DNA of 64,000 nucleotides from Paracoccus maritimus (GTDB lineage: Bacteria > Pseudomonadota > Alphaproteobacteria > Rhodobacterales > Rhodobacteraceae), in NCBI RefSeq assembly GCF_025195095.1, contig NZ_JANAVZ010000002.1, forward strand, positions 186,001-250,000, in the 5' to 3' direction. Numbering within the stretch: the first letter of the stretch is position 1; each line of letters starts with the position of its first letter. The translations under genes were made by a program, and so were the position numbers. Positions 16,348 to 26,165 of this stretch are shown in pieces. The notes beneath the pieces are model-generated. The model saw only the letters and a list, made by a program, of their open reading frames with translations, was not told where the DNA came from and ran no database searches.

Positions 16348-17136
16348 ATGCAGGACGCACAGCAGATCATCGACACCGCGCACGAAATGGCCGACGCGGC
16401 ACGCAAGGCCATCCTGCCCCTGTTCCGATCGTCCAGCATCATTACGGACAACAAGCGGCCAGAGGATTTCGACCCCGTCACGCAAGCCGATCGCGCCGCC
16501 GAAGCCGCAATGCGTGACGTGTTGTCGCGAAGGCGGCCGCAGGACGGGATCTTCGGCGAGGAGTTCGGTCGGACCGACGGCGACAGCGGACTGACCTGGA
16601 TACTCGACCCGATCGATGGCACGCGCGCCTTCCTGTGCGGCGCGCCAAGCTGGGGCGTGCTGATCGGGCTGGGCGACGACGCAGGGGGGATCCGTTACGG
16701 CCTGATCGATCAGCCCTACCTGCGCGAGCGTTTCGAAGGTGGCCTTGGGCGCGCCCGGCTGGTCGGACCGGATGGTGAAAGGGCGCTGGCCACGCGGCAA
16801 GGCGTCACGCTGAGCGGTGCCACGCTGATGACCACCTTTCCCGAAATCGGCTCATCCGCCGAGGCGCAGGCGTTCCGTCGTGTCGCGGATCGTGTGCGGC
16901 TGACCCGCTATGGTCTGGATTGCTATGCCTACGCGCTGCTGGCGCTTGGCCAGGTCGATCTGGTGATCGAGGCCGGGTTGCAGCAGTACGATATTGCCGG
17001 CCCGCTGGCGGTGGTCGAGGCGGCAGGCGGCATCGTGACCGACTGGCAGGGGGGATCCGCCGCACAGGGCGGGCAGGTGATCGCCGCTGCCTCGCGCGAC
17101 CTGCATGCGCAGGCGCTGGAGATGTTGCGCGGCTGA
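16348..17136 (+). CDS. hisN: inositol monophosphatase-family histidinol-phosphatase
   Basis: 262 residues from an ATG preceded by GGGGGACAG. The metal-binding motifs of the FIG superfamily are present: GEEFG, then WILDPIDGTRAF, then a C-terminal YDIAGPLAVVEAAGG. The short PIDGT-R-AF form and the spacing match the HisN type of histidinol-phosphate phosphatase, the last but one step of histidine synthesis. Without assays, inositol-1-phosphatase or another sugar phosphatase cannot be excluded. mgtE follows after 56 bp and may be co-transcribed, which would fit a Mg2+-dependent enzyme only loosely. Confidence 0.82.
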   Translation: MQDAQQIIDTAHEMADAARKAILPLFRSSSIITDNKRPEDFDPVTQADRAAEAAMRDVLSRRRPQDGIFGEEFGRTDGDSGLTWILDPIDGTRAFLCGAPSWGVLIGLGDDAGGIRYGLIDQPYLRERFEGGLGRARLVGPDGERALATRQGVTLSGATLMTTFPEIGSSAEAQAFRRVADRVRLTRYGLDCYAYALLALGQVDLVIEAGLQQYDIAGPLAVVEAAGGIVTDWQGGSAAQGGQVIAAASRDLHAQALEMLRG

Positions 17137-17192
17137 CCCCGCCATCGTTTCCGACCCACGAGAAAGAAAACGAGAACCGACAGGAGGCGCGC

Positions 17193-18608
17193 ATGGCAGA
17201 AGAGGAACGTCCGGATCAGCAGGATCAGGCTGCCGAAAGTCAGGTTGCAGATCCGGATGAGGACGAATTTCTGCCGCGACGCGAACTTCTGGACCAGATC
17301 GACGAGGCCATCGAGGCCGAAGATCGCGACAGGCTGAATGCCCTGCTGGAACCGATGCATGCGGCAGATATCGCCGACATCATCGAACGTCTGCACGGTG
17401 CCGACCGGCGCAACTTCCTGCAATTGTACTCGGGCGAGATCGACGGCGAGATCCTGTCCGAGATCGACGAAGGCGTTCGCGAGGAGGTTCTGGAATTTCT
17501 GCCGCCCGAGGTGCTGGCAGAGGCTGTCCGCGAGATGGACAGCGACGATGTCGTTGACCTGATCGAGGACATGGACGAGGCGGAACGTGCCGGCATTCTT
17601 GCGGCGCTGGACGATTCCGATCGCGCTGCGGTCCAGCAGTCGCTGGCCTATCCCGAATACTCGGCCGGTCGCCTGATGCAGTCCGAGGTCGTGACCGCGC
17701 CCGAACACTGGACGGTGGGCGAAACCATCGACTTCCTGCGCGCCGAGGAATGGCTGCCCGAACAGTTTTATCACATCATTTTGGTCGATCCGCGCCGTCA
17801 CCCGATCGGATATGTGGCGCTGGGACGGTTGCTGTCCTCGCCCCGTGCAACCGCCCTGCGCGAGATCACCGAAGACAGTTTTCGCCCGATCAGCGCCTAT
17901 GCCGAGGAAGGCGACGTGGCGTACGCGTTCAACCAGTACCATCTGATCTCGGCACCCGTGGTGGATGGGGACGACCGGTTGGTGGGCGTCATCACGATGG
18001 ACGACGCGATGGCCGTGATGGACGAGGAACACGAAGAAGACATCCTGCGACTTGCCGGTGTCGGCGAGGAATCGGCGATCACCGACAGCGTGACCGAGAC
18101 GCTGCGACAGCGGCTGCCGTGGCTGATGGTGAATCTTCTGACGGCGGTGCTGGCGTCGCTGGTGATCGCGGTCTTCGAGGCCACCATCCAGAAGATCGTG
18201 GCACTGGCAGTGCTGATGCCCATCGTCGCCTCGATGGGCGGCAATGCGGGCACCCAGACGCTGACCGTGGCGGTGCGGGCCTTGGCGACGAAAAGCCTGA
18301 CCGGCGGCAATGTCTGGCGGGTTGTTCGGCGCGAAGCCATCGTCGGGGTGCTTAACGGGCTGGCCTTTGCCGTGGTGATGGGGATCGTCGCCTATATCTG
18401 GTTCGACGGCGTGTCGCTGGCCGCGGTGATCGGCATCGCGATGATCGTCAACCTTGCCATCGCGGCGCTGGCAGGAATCCTGATTCCGCTGGCCCTTGAA
18501 AAGGCGGGTGCGGATCCTGCGCTGGCTTCGGGCACGTTCGTCACCACCGTGACCGACGTCGTGGGCTTCTTCGCGTTTCTTGGGCTGGCGTCGGCGGTCC
18601 TGCTGTGA
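17193..18608 (+). CDS. mgtE: magnesium transporter MgtE
   Basis: 471 residues from an ATG preceded by AGGAGG. In order it has an acidic N-terminal domain of MgtE-N superhelical repeats (about 35-150), two CBS domains (about 155-280, MQSEVVTAPEHWTV and ISAPVVDGDDRLVGVITMDD), a plug helix and five transmembrane helices (about 305-471) with the pore signature PIVASMGGNAGTQTLTV. The channel takes up Mg2+ at the inner membrane and closes when the CBS/N domains bind Mg2+. The stop overlaps the GTG of the folate cyclo-ligase gene. Confidence 0.95.
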   Translation: MAEEERPDQQDQAAESQVADPDEDEFLPRRELLDQIDEAIEAEDRDRLNALLEPMHAADIADIIERLHGADRRNFLQLYSGEIDGEILSEIDEGVREEVLEFLPPEVLAEAVREMDSDDVVDLIEDMDEAERAGILAALDDSDRAAVQQSLAYPEYSAGRLMQSEVVTAPEHWTVGETIDFLRAEEWLPEQFYHIILVDPRRHPIGYVALGRLLSSPRATALREITEDSFRPISAYAEEGDVAYAFNQYHLISAPVVDGDDRLVGVITMDDAMAVMDEEHEEDILRLAGVGEESAITDSVTETLRQRLPWLMVNLLTAVLASLVIAVFEATIQKIVALAVLMPIVASMGGNAGTQTLTVAVRALATKSLTGGNVWRVVRREAIVGVLNGLAFAVVMGIVAYIWFDGVSLAAVIGIAMIVNLAIAALAGILIPLALEKAGADPALASGTFVTTVTDVVGFFAFLGLASAVLL

Positions 18609-19156
18609 GGGCGGCGGAAAAGGCACAGCTGCGCGCCCGCGCGCTTGCGGCACGTCTGCAATCTGGCGGCGATCAGCACGGGATTACCCGCAATCTGGCC
18701 GACGCGCTGCGCCCTTATGCCGGGCAGGTCTTGTCGGGATACTGGCCGATGCGCGGCGAGGCCGATCCTCTGCCGGCCATGGCGGCGCATTCCGGGCCAT
18801 TGTGCCTGCCGGTCGTCACCGGCAAGGCCGTCCCGCTGATCTTTCGGGCATGGGACGGCAAGACCCTTGAGCCCGGTCCGTTCGGCACATCGCACCCTCC
18901 GGCACCCGCGCCGGAATTGTCGCCCCAGGTTCTGATCGTTCCGCTGGCCGCGTTCGACCGCGCCGGGAACCGGATCGGCTATGGCGGCGGCTATTACGAC
19001 CGAACGCTTGAGGTATTGCGCCGCGACGGAGCCTGCGTCGCGATCGGTCTGGCATTCGCGTCGCAGGAAGTGCCATCGATCCCGGTCGAGGCTTTCGACC
19101 AGCGACTGGACATGATCGTGACCGATCAGGACGTCATCGTGCCGGCGGGCGACTGA
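18605..19156 (+). CDS. 5-formyltetrahydrofolate cyclo-ligase
   Basis: 183 residues from a GTG that overlaps the mgtE stop (GTGA). The conserved C-terminal motif NRIGYGGGYYDRTL binds ATP and folate, and basic residues near the N-terminus (KAQLRARALAARL) are typical. The enzyme converts 5-formyl-THF to 5,10-methenyl-THF using Mg-ATP, in the cytosol. Coupling to mgtE suggests co-expression; the shared link may only be Mg2+ use. Confidence 0.92.
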   Translation: MRAAEKAQLRARALAARLQSGGDQHGITRNLADALRPYAGQVLSGYWPMRGEADPLPAMAAHSGPLCLPVVTGKAVPLIFRAWDGKTLEPGPFGTSHPPAPAPELSPQVLIVPLAAFDRAGNRIGYGGGYYDRTLEVLRRDGACVAIGLAFASQEVPSIPVEAFDQRLDMIVTDQDVIVPAGD

Positions 19157-19188
19157 GAGATCTGTTCAGGTCCGGCCTTGCGTATGCA

Positions 19189-19938
19189 TCATCCGGCTTC
19201 GCCCAAGGCCCGGATGATAGCGCCGAAATCATCAGCTTTCAGGCTTGCGCCGCCCACCAGCGCGCCATCCACATCGGCGATTGCAAAGATCTCGGCGGCG
19301 TTCGACGGCTTGACGCTGCCACCATACAACAAGCGCAGATCGGCGGCGTCTCGGATCCTTTGGGCAAGAACGGCGCGTATGCGGCCGTGGACCTCGGCGA
19401 TCTGATCTTTCGTCGGGGTGCGCCCCGAGCCGATCGCCCAGACGGGCTCGTAGGCGATGACGGTGTTCAGGGCAGTTGCGCCCGGAGGGACCGAACCTGC
19501 AAGCTGGGTTTCGATCACCTCCAAGGTCTGGCCAGAATCGCGCTGCGCCTCGGTCTCGCCCACGCAGATAATCGCAATCAGGTCGGCCTCGTGCGCGGCT
19601 GCCGCCTTGGCGGCAATGTCATCATCGGTTTCACCATGATCTGCGCGGCGTTCAGAATGGCCGACGATGACGTAATCCGCGCCGACATCCTTCAACTGCA
19701 CGGCCGAGATGTCGCCGGTATGCGCCCCGGAGGATCGGGTGTGGCAATCCTGACCGCCCAAGGCAATCGGGTGCGCGCCGATGCGTCCCTTCACTGGATG
19801 GATCAACAGGGCAGGCGGGCAGATCAGGATATCGCAGCCGGGATCCGGGAACGCGTCGCACAAGGCATCAATCTGGGTCAAGGCCGCAAGATCGCCGTTC
19901 ATCTTCCAGTTTCCCGCCGCAAGCCGCCGTGGTGACAT
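19189..19938 (-). CDS. tpiA: triose-phosphate isomerase
   Basis: 249 residues from ATG ([15 protein letters not shown]). Catalytic Lys is in GNWKMN, His in IVGHSERR, Glu in [11 protein letters not shown], and the phosphate loop [12 protein letters not shown] is present. It interconverts dihydroxyacetone phosphate and glyceraldehyde 3-phosphate in glycolysis/gluconeogenesis. It is convergent with the cyclo-ligase gene and downstream of the Fe-S assembly genes on the minus strand, with a 100-bp gap that could hold its own promoter. Confidence 0.96.
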   Translation of the reverse strand: MSPRRLAAGNWKMNGDLAALTQIDALCDAFPDPGCDILICPPALLIHPVKGRIGAHPIALGGQDCHTRSSGAHTGDISAVQLKDVGADYVIVGHSERRADHGETDDDIAAKAAAAHEADLIAIICVGETEAQRDSGQTLEVIETQLAGSVPPGATALNTVIAYEPVWAIGSGRTPTKDQIAEVHGRIRAVLAQRIRDAADLRLLYGGSVKPSNAAEIFAIADVDGALVGGASLKADDFGAIIRALGEAG

Positions 19939-20038
19939 GGTTTCCTCCGTTTTCTGCCCCTCTGGCTTAAGCGGGGAAGGCCGGGGGCGCAATCATGATA
20001 GCGCCGCAACCATGGCAGTAATCAGGCATGCCGCTGTC

Positions 20039-20413
20039 TCAGATATCTTGGGCGCGACTTCCCTCAAGCGGCTCGAACCGCACGGATTCCCCGCAGCCGC
20101 AGGCATCGGTGACGTTGGGATTGCGGAACCTGAACCCGGATTCCAGAAGATCGGTCTGGTAGTCGATCTCGGTTCCGAACAGGAACATCTGCGCCATGGG
20201 CGCAATCATGACCCGTGCGGCACCCTGTTCGACGACTTCTTCATTCGCGTCCGGCGCCTCGGCCAGTTCCATGGTGTATTCCATGCCGGCGCAACCGCCC
20301 TTTTTCAGCCCGATGCGCAGGCCGAAGGCGTTCTTGCCAGACATCAGCCGTGCGATCTGGCGTTCGGCTGCGGGTGTGATGGTCACGGGTGAGGTGCCGG
20401 GCATGGCAAACAT
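20039..20413 (-). CDS. A-type Fe-S cluster carrier (HesB/IscA/SufA family)
   Basis: 124 residues. The three conserved cysteines are present: one in KKGGCAGMEY and two in the C-terminal CGCGES. It accepts and delivers Fe-S clusters to apo-proteins. The ATG at 20413 is favoured, with AAGG upstream; a second ATG three codons later is possible. It follows the SufT-like gene on the same strand, as at the end of alphaproteobacterial suf operons, but the spacer is 147 bp and the core sufBCDS genes are not in the window. SufA versus ErpA cannot be decided here. Confidence 0.88.
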   Translation of the reverse strand: MFAMPGTSPVTITPAAERQIARLMSGKNAFGLRIGLKKGGCAGMEYTMELAEAPDANEEVVEQGAARVMIAPMAQMFLFGTEIDYQTDLLESGFRFRNPNVTDACGCGESVRFEPLEGSRAQDI

Positions 20414-20560
20414 CGCAGGAACCTTCTCTTTGTCCTCACACCAAGATAGGTGCCGCGGCAGCACGTCTCAACCCCCGCCGCCGGGCTTCATTCTGACGAA
20501 AACATCTGGCGACGCCTGTACCAAGCCCTGCAACGCGGACTTGGCTGCAGCTTCATCGTC

Positions 20561-20917
20561 CTACATGAAGCCCAGTTCCAGCCTGGCCTCGTCGGACATC
20601 ATGTCCATTCCCCATTGCGGCTGAAAGGTCATCTCGACATCGACCTGCTTCACGCCGGCAAGCGGTTCGATCGCGTCCGCGACCCATCCCGGCATCTCGC
20701 CTGCGACGGGGCAACCGGGCGCGGTCAGCGTCATGATCACCCGAACCTCGTTCGCGTCATTGATCTCGACCGTGTAGATCAGGCCCAGGTCGTAGATATT
20801 GACCGGGATCTCGGGGTCGTAGACGGTCTTGCACGCTTCGACGATCTGTTCGTAAAGCGGGTGATCGGTGCTTGAAGGCGCGATCAGCGGGGCGCCTTCC
20901 ATCATCGGTTGGGTCAT
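20561..20917 (-). CDS. SufT-type DUF59/MIP18 Fe-S assembly factor
   Basis: 118 residues. The DUF59 core contains VYDPEIPVNIYDLGLIY, then TLTAPGCPVAGEMPGWV with the conserved Cys, then a C-terminal QWGMDMMSDEARLELGF that is typical of the SUF-linked subgroup. Such proteins assist Fe-S cluster maturation under high demand. The ATG at 20917 follows CAGGATGA. It lies directly before the A-type carrier gene and divergent from tgt. Confidence 0.88.
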   Translation of the reverse strand: MTQPMMEGAPLIAPSSTDHPLYEQIVEACKTVYDPEIPVNIYDLGLIYTVEINDANEVRVIMTLTAPGCPVAGEMPGWVADAIEPLAGVKQVDVEMTFQPQWGMDMMSDEARLELGFM

Positions 20918-21049
20918 CGCGTCATCCTGACAATTCCAACCATTTATATAGGGCAACACCCGCCTTGGGTCCAGAGCGTGCCCGTCGTTGCGCCCCGCCG
21001 GCAAAGCGGGTAAGCACCCACGGTTTTCCGCCAGAGGCAGTCACCCGCG

Positions 21050-22180
21050 ATGTCCGACCGATTTTCCTTCACGTTGCAGGCCACAGACGGGCGTGCGCGC
21101 AGCGGCGTCATCGACACGCCGCGCGGCCAGATCCGAACGCCGGCCTTCATGCCCGTGGGCACCGCCGCGACGGTCAAGGCGATGCTGCCAGATTCCGTCC
21201 GTCAGACCGGGGCGGACATTCTTCTGGGCAATACCTATCACCTGATGTTGCGGCCCGGCGCCGAGCGAATCGACCGTCTGGGCGGACTGCATAAATTCAT
21301 GAACTGGGATCGGCCGATCCTGACCGATTCGGGCGGTTTTCAGGTGATGAGCCTGGGTCCGCTGCGCAAGCTGACCGAGGAAGGGGTGACCTTCGCCAGC
21401 CATATCGACGGCAGCAAGCATCATCTGACCCCCGAACGCAGCATGGAGATCCAGCGTCTTCTGGGCAGCGATATCGTGATGGCCTTCGATGAATGCCCCG
21501 CGCTGCCCGCGACCGAGGATGATGTGGCCAAATCCATGCGCCTGTCGATGCGGTGGGCGCAACGGTCGCGCGACGCGTTCGGCGACCGACCCGGTCATGC
21601 CCTGTTCGGCATCATGCAGGGCGGCGTCACCCGCGACCTGCGCGCGGAATCCGCCGAAGCCCTGACAGGGATCGGCTTCGACGGCTACGCCATTGGCGGA
21701 CTGGCCGTGGGCGAGCGGCAGGAGGCGATGTTCGGCGTTCTGGATTATGCGCCGGATTTCCTTCCAGCTGACAAGCCGCGTTACCTGATGGGTGTCGGCA
21801 AGCCGGATGATATTGTGGGCGCGGTGCAGCGGGGCGTGGACATGATGGATTGCGTGCTGCCTTCGCGGTCCGGTCGGACCGGACAGGCCTGGACCCGGCG
21901 CGGGCAGATCAACATCAAGAATGCCCGCCATCAGGACGACCCGCGGCCGCTGGACGAGAATTGCGGCTGCCCTGCCTGCCGCAGCTATTCCCGCGCCTAT
22001 CTGCATCATGTGTTCCGCGCCGGCGAGATGATCAGCGGCATGCTGCTGACATGGCACAACCTGCATTACTATCAGGATCTGATGTCGGGACTGCGTGCGG
22101 CCATCGCCGGGCAGCGCCTCGATGACTTCGTCGCCGCGTTTCACGCCACGCGCGCCGAAGGCGACATTCCACCGATCTAG
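21050..22180 (+). CDS. tgt: queuine tRNA-ribosyltransferase (bacterial Tgt)
   Basis: 376 residues. The nucleophilic and general-base aspartates sit in [12 protein letters not shown] and LPSRSGRTG (preceded by VDMMDCV). The base-recognition loop MQGGV and GGLAVGE and the zinc site [16 protein letters not shown] are all present. It exchanges guanine-34 for preQ1 in tRNAs with GUN anticodons on the way to queuosine. It starts 132 bp from the divergent SufT gene; rnd follows after 112 bp. Confidence 0.96.
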   Translation: MSDRFSFTLQATDGRARSGVIDTPRGQIRTPAFMPVGTAATVKAMLPDSVRQTGADILLGNTYHLMLRPGAERIDRLGGLHKFMNWDRPILTDSGGFQVMSLGPLRKLTEEGVTFASHIDGSKHHLTPERSMEIQRLLGSDIVMAFDECPALPATEDDVAKSMRLSMRWAQRSRDAFGDRPGHALFGIMQGGVTRDLRAESAEALTGIGFDGYAIGGLAVGERQEAMFGVLDYAPDFLPADKPRYLMGVGKPDDIVGAVQRGVDMMDCVLPSRSGRTGQAWTRRGQINIKNARHQDDPRPLDENCGCPACRSYSRAYLHHVFRAGEMISGMLLTWHNLHYYQDLMSGLRAAIAGQRLDDFVAAFHATRAEGDIPPI

Positions 22181-22292
22181 TCTTTTCGGGCAGGAAACCG
22201 GCTTCTCAAGCTCTGTCTCTTTCCATCTGCCGCGCTTGCGCTTATGCCTCTTCGGATCGGCGGACGACCCGCCCAAAGCCTGAAAGAGCCGA

Positions 22293-23474
22293 ATGAGCCA
22301 AGACATCATCACCATCACGCGGACCGCTGACCTCGCCCGTTTCTGCGAGACCGCGAAATCGGCGCCCTATGTCACCGTCGATACCGAATTCCTGCGCGAG
22401 CGGACCTATTGGTCCAAGCTGTGCCTGATCCAGCTTGCGATCCCGCCCGCTTCGACGGCGAAAGAGTCGGGCGGAGAGGCGGTGCTGGTCGATCCGCTGT
22501 CCGACGGGCTGTCGCTGGAACCGCTTTACGACCTGTTCCGCCACCGGCAGACCGTAAAGGTGTTCCACGCCGCGCGCCAGGATCTGGAGATTTTCTTTCA
22601 CGACGCCAAGCTGTTTCCCGAACCGCTGTTCGACACGCAGGTCGCCGCGATGGTCTGCGGCTTTGGTGAGCAGGTCGGCTATGAGACGCTGGTCCGCAAG
22701 ATTGCCAAGGCCAGCTTGGACAAGTCATCGCGCTTTACCGACTGGTCGCGCCGGCCCTTGTCGGACGCGCAAAAAGCCTATGCACTGGCGGACGTCACCC
22801 ATCTGCGCGCGATCTACGAATTCCTTGCCGCCGAGTTGAAGAAGAACGATCGCGAAAGCTGGCTGGCCGAAGAGATCGCGGTGCTTGAAGACCCCGAGAC
22901 CTATATCAACCGGCCCGAAGATGCCTGGTTGAAAGTCCGCACCCGCACGAATTCTCCGCGCTTCCTTGCGATCCTGCGAGAGCTTGCGCAGTTCCGCGAA
23001 ACCTATGCGCAGGAACGCGACATCCCGCGAAGCCGCGTCTTCAAGGACGATGCGATGATCGAGATCGCATCGACCAAGCCCGCGTCCGAGGCGGATCTGG
23101 GCCGGTCGCGCCTGCTGCTGCGCGAGGCGCGCCGGGGCGATATCGCGGCGGGCATCATCGCGTCCGTAAAGGCCGGGCTCGAGGCGAAGGATCTGCCGCA
23201 GCCCAAGAAGGAAGAGCCCGGCAAGCCCGGCAACGCAGCCCTGTCCGATCTGCTGCGCGTGCTTCTGAAAGCCAAGGCCGATGCCGCGGGCGTCGCGCCC
23301 AAGCTGATCGCGTCTTCGGCGGATCTGGATGCCATCGCCACCGGCCAGCGCGATCTTCCGGCATTGAACGGCTGGCGCGCGGAAGTGTTCGGACAGGACG
23401 CGTTGCGCCTTGCGGCGGGTGAAATCGCGCTGTCGGCACGGGACGGGGCCGTGCGCGTCGTGCCGGCAGACTAG
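22293..23474 (+). CDS. rnd: ribonuclease D
   Basis: 393 residues. The DEDDy exonuclease motifs are complete: VDTEFLRERTYW, VFHAARQDLEIF and YALADVTHLRAIY. An HRDC domain follows at about 205-285, and a C-terminal HRDC-like part completes the usual RNase D architecture. It trims 3' ends of tRNA precursors and other stable RNAs. The next gene, a GNAT protein, starts 4 bp after the stop, so the two are probably co-transcribed. Confidence 0.94.
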   Translation: MSQDIITITRTADLARFCETAKSAPYVTVDTEFLRERTYWSKLCLIQLAIPPASTAKESGGEAVLVDPLSDGLSLEPLYDLFRHRQTVKVFHAARQDLEIFFHDAKLFPEPLFDTQVAAMVCGFGEQVGYETLVRKIAKASLDKSSRFTDWSRRPLSDAQKAYALADVTHLRAIYEFLAAELKKNDRESWLAEEIAVLEDPETYINRPEDAWLKVRTRTNSPRFLAILRELAQFRETYAQERDIPRSRVFKDDAMIEIASTKPASEADLGRSRLLLREARRGDIAAGIIASVKAGLEAKDLPQPKKEEPGKPGNAALSDLLRVLLKAKADAAGVAPKLIASSADLDAIATGQRDLPALNGWRAEVFGQDALRLAAGEIALSARDGAVRVVPAD

Positions 23475-23478
23475 GACG

Positions 23479-24456
23479 ATGCGGGTCACGCTAGGCCGGC
23501 TGCGACCCGAGGACGCGCCCCAGATCGCGGGCGTTCTGAACGACTGGGACATGGCGCGCTGGCTGACCGCGCTGCCGTGGCCCTATGGCCTGCCCGAGGC
23601 CGAGGCGTTCATTGATTCCACCGGACCGGACGAAATGGCGATCCGCGCGGGTAACAGGCTTGCGGGCGTCATCCGGCTTACGGAAAATCTGGGCTATTGG
23701 GTAGCACCGGGTTTTCAGGGGCGCGGCATCGCGCTGCGGGCGGCGGTTCTGGGCCTGACGCGGTGGTTTGCCGCAGGTCACGACGGCATCGACGCGCGTC
23801 ATCTGGTCGGCAATCACCGATCCGCGCGGCTTCTGGCGCGGCTGGGATTTCGCGAAACGGGTGAAGGCGAAAGCTGGTCAGTGCCCGTGGGACGAATGAT
23901 GCCGACGGTCACGCTGCACCTAAGCCGCGCAGATTTCGCCGCGCGGCACGGTATTTCGCTGACGACGGCGAGGTTGGTCATCGACGCTTTCCGTCCAGCC
24001 GATCTTGAACCCCTGCACCGCATCACCACGCAGCCTGACGTGGCCCGAATGCTGCTGAGGTTTCGCCCCGGCATGAGCCTGGATGAGATGGCGACGATCT
24101 TTGACGATCAGTCATTGCTGCCGCCGATGCGTCTGACCGTGCGGCATCGGGACCGCGTTGCCGGATCGATCGGGATCAGTGCGGGCGATCCGCCACGGAT
24201 ATTCTACTGGCTGGATCCGACGCTGGCCGGGCAGGGGCTTGGACAGGAAATGGTCGGGGCGTTCCTGGACGAGATCCAGGACCGGTTCGATCCGCCGCAA
24301 CTGCTGGCCGATGTGTTCATGGACAACATGGCATCGCGGCGGCTGCTGAAGAATCTGGGCTTCCAGCGGGTCGAGGACGGGATGCTGAAATCCTGCGGTC
24401 GTGACGAAGCGGCACCTGCCGCGTTGTATCGCTGGGATTGGCGTTCGCGGCTTTAG
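23479..24456 (+). CDS. tandem two-domain GNAT N-acetyltransferase
   Basis: 325 residues with two GNAT folds in a row. Domain one (about 1-155) has the acetyl-CoA loop PGFQGRGIALRAA. Domain two (about 165-325) has LAGQGLGQEMVGAFLDE followed by NMASRRLLKNLGF, as in RimJ/RimL-type acetyltransferases. The substrate is unknown; N-terminal protein, antibiotic or small-amine acetylation are all possible. The start lies 4 bp after the rnd stop. Its TAG overlaps the convergent stop of the PAS-domain gene by a few bases. Confidence 0.85.
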   Translation: MRVTLGRLRPEDAPQIAGVLNDWDMARWLTALPWPYGLPEAEAFIDSTGPDEMAIRAGNRLAGVIRLTENLGYWVAPGFQGRGIALRAAVLGLTRWFAAGHDGIDARHLVGNHRSARLLARLGFRETGEGESWSVPVGRMMPTVTLHLSRADFAARHGISLTTARLVIDAFRPADLEPLHRITTQPDVARMLLRFRPGMSLDEMATIFDDQSLLPPMRLTVRHRDRVAGSIGISAGDPPRIFYWLDPTLAGQGLGQEMVGAFLDEIQDRFDPPQLLADVFMDNMASRRLLKNLGFQRVEDGMLKSCGRDEAAPAALYRWDWRSRL

Positions 24457-25298
24457 CTGCCGCTGCCCGGGATCACCTTGAACATCGCCCGCCGCTCTTC
24501 AGGGGTTCGGGGTGCCGGAGGCCGCAGTCCATCGGCCTTGGGCAGGCCGTTCTGCGCCCGTTCGGGATCGTCCTCGATCGTGCCCGAGCGATCAGGTCGT
24601 GCAGGCTTGGCCCGCTTTGCACGACGGGCGAACGGTGCGCCATCCTCGCCAAAACCGGCAACTGAAGGTGTTGGTGCGAGGACCTTTCCACCCTCGATGA
24701 TCGGACTGATCTCTTCCGAAATCAGATCGAACCGGCGCGGTGCGACGCCGGTCTGACCCTCGGCGATCAAGCAACCCAAAGCGCGCGTGACATCGCCCAG
24801 ATCCGATCTCAGCGGCAGCAGCAGCATCCGCCCCTGCAGTTCGGGGCGGGCATAATCCGCCTTGCCATGCAGGCGCAGCTCGGCGATCTGGGGGGCCCTG
24901 AAGACGCTTTCCAGCACGTCCGACAGCCGTCCGCGGGATCCGGGGTTAAGGAACGCGCACAGCGGCATGCCGCGCACCTCCATGCCCATCAGGTCGATCA
25001 GATGCCGCCCGGCAAGCCGGAAACGCGCCGCCCCGGGCGCGATGCGTTCCAGGATGAAGGCATGATCCAGTGCACGATGAATGCCCCGCGGCTCTATCTC
25101 GGATCGCGCGGGGATGGCCCGGCCACGCCTCAGCCCGTGCCAGTAATCGCGCATCTCGGCCAGAAGGCGCGCGGGCTGGGTCCGGTCAAAGTCCGACAGC
25201 CGTACAAGCTGCGCCGACGGCGGCAGGTCGTCCGTGCCTTGCTGTTCGTCCTTGCCTTTGCCGTCGGACACGTCCGGAACCTCGTTAAACCTGAACAC
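24453..25298 (-). CDS. PAS_5-domain protein
   Basis: About 281 residues from a GTG; a second GTG at 25271, with GAGG upstream, is an equally good start. Residues 50-190 match the PAS_5 type (YWHGLRRGRAIPARSEIEP, then FRLAGRHLIDLMGMEVRG), known from Caulobacter MopJ-like proteins and common in Rhodobacteraceae. The remaining 90 residues are charged and Pro/Arg rich (RRAKRAKPARPDRS). No kinase, cyclase or HTH output is attached, so it may be a single-domain signalling adaptor. It is convergent with the GNAT gene, with overlapping stops. Confidence 0.78.
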   Translation of the reverse strand: MFRFNEVPDVSDGKGKDEQQGTDDLPPSAQLVRLSDFDRTQPARLLAEMRDYWHGLRRGRAIPARSEIEPRGIHRALDHAFILERIAPGAARFRLAGRHLIDLMGMEVRGMPLCAFLNPGSRGRLSDVLESVFRAPQIAELRLHGKADYARPELQGRMLLLPLRSDLGDVTRALGCLIAEGQTGVAPRRFDLISEEISPIIEGGKVLAPTPSVAGFGEDGAPFARRAKRAKPARPDRSGTIEDDPERAQNGLPKADGLRPPAPRTPEERRAMFKVIPGSGS

Positions 25299-25532
25299 CG
25301 ACCCGCTGCCATTCGCGCACGGGTATATGACTGTGCGCAGGATACGCCGAAGCCCGCATCCATGCCGAGTCGTTTCCTAACGAATGGTTAAGACAACCAC
25401 ACGAAGGTCGAAATAGGCGCGATTGCCGATCGCCTCCCGCGTCCCGCCCATGGCGCGCTGGCCGGGGTCTTGACCCTTCCCCATCGCTGGTCCATCCCGT
25501 TCGGCGATAGCCGTGCGAAAGGGAATACGCAG

Positions 25533-26165
25533 ATGGACCGCACCGGGTTGCTGATCATCCTGTCATCGCCTTCGGGTGCGGGAAAATCGACGCTTGCACG
25601 CCGGCTGATGGATTGGGACGGCGATCTGCGCTTTTCCGTGTCTGCCACGACCCGGCCTCCGCGTCCCGGCGAGATCGACGGACAGCATTATTATTTCACC
25701 ACGCCCGACATGTTTCGCGACATGGTTGCCGACGGACAGATGCTGGAACATGCCGAGGTGTTCGGCAATCTTTACGGCAGCCCGCGCAGCCCGGTCGAGG
25801 CGGCAATGCGTCAGGGCCGCGACACGTTGTTCGATGTCGACTGGCAGGGCGGCCAGCAGATCCGCGCCTCGGCGCTTGGCGGGCATGTGGTGTCGATCTT
25901 CGTGCTGCCACCGTCCCTGCCAGAGCTGGAGCGGCGCCTGCGCGCGCGCGGGCAGGACAGCGATCAGGTCATCGCGGGCCGCATGCAGAAAAGCCGGTCC
26001 GAGATCAGCCATTGGGCGGAATACGATTATGTTCTGGTCAATGAAGATCTGGACGGGACCGAGGATCGGCTGCGTGCGATCCTGACCGCCGAACGGCTGC
26101 GGCGTGACCGGCAGGCCGGGCTTGGCCGGTTCGTCAAACGCCTGATGGAGGAGGAAAGCGCGTGA
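25533..26165 (+). CDS. gmk: guanylate kinase
   Basis: 210 residues from an ATG preceded by AAAGGGA. The P-loop [10 protein letters not shown] is near the N-terminus, followed by [19 protein letters not shown] (GMP binding), FGNLYGSP and the lid [11 protein letters not shown]. It phosphorylates GMP to GDP. It heads a coupled set: the gamma-carbonic anhydrase gene starts with a GTG overlapping its stop, and the PhoR-like kinase gene overlaps that one in turn. Confidence 0.95.
   Translation: MDRTGLLIILSSPSGAGKSTLARRLMDWDGDLRFSVSATTRPPRPGEIDGQHYYFTTPDMFRDMVADGQMLEHAEVFGNLYGSPRSPVEAAMRQGRDTLFDVDWQGGQQIRASALGGHVVSIFVLPPSLPELERRLRARGQDSDQVIAGRMQKSRSEISHWAEYDYVLVNEDLDGTEDRLRAILTAERLRRDRQAGLGRFVKRLMEEESA

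Noticed and set aside
16929..18653. A 574-codon open frame antisense to mgtE
   Set aside because: Its translation is a His/Arg/Gln-rich shadow of a clear mgtE gene; high GC with biased third positions keeps antisense frames open. It has no ribosome site or known domain.
20465..20560. In-frame open stretch of about 30 codons after the SufT TAG, read as DEAAAKSALQGLVQ and so on, suggesting stop readthrough or a lost gene
   Set aside because: Third-position G/C is about two thirds, lower than true genes here, the SufT C-terminus is already complete, and there is no sign of a readthrough element.
20483..20573. Inverted repeat GGGCTTCAT / ATGAAGCCC spanning the sufT end
   Set aside because: The arms are about 73 nt apart and one lies in the sufT coding end; a 9-bp match over that distance is likely chance.
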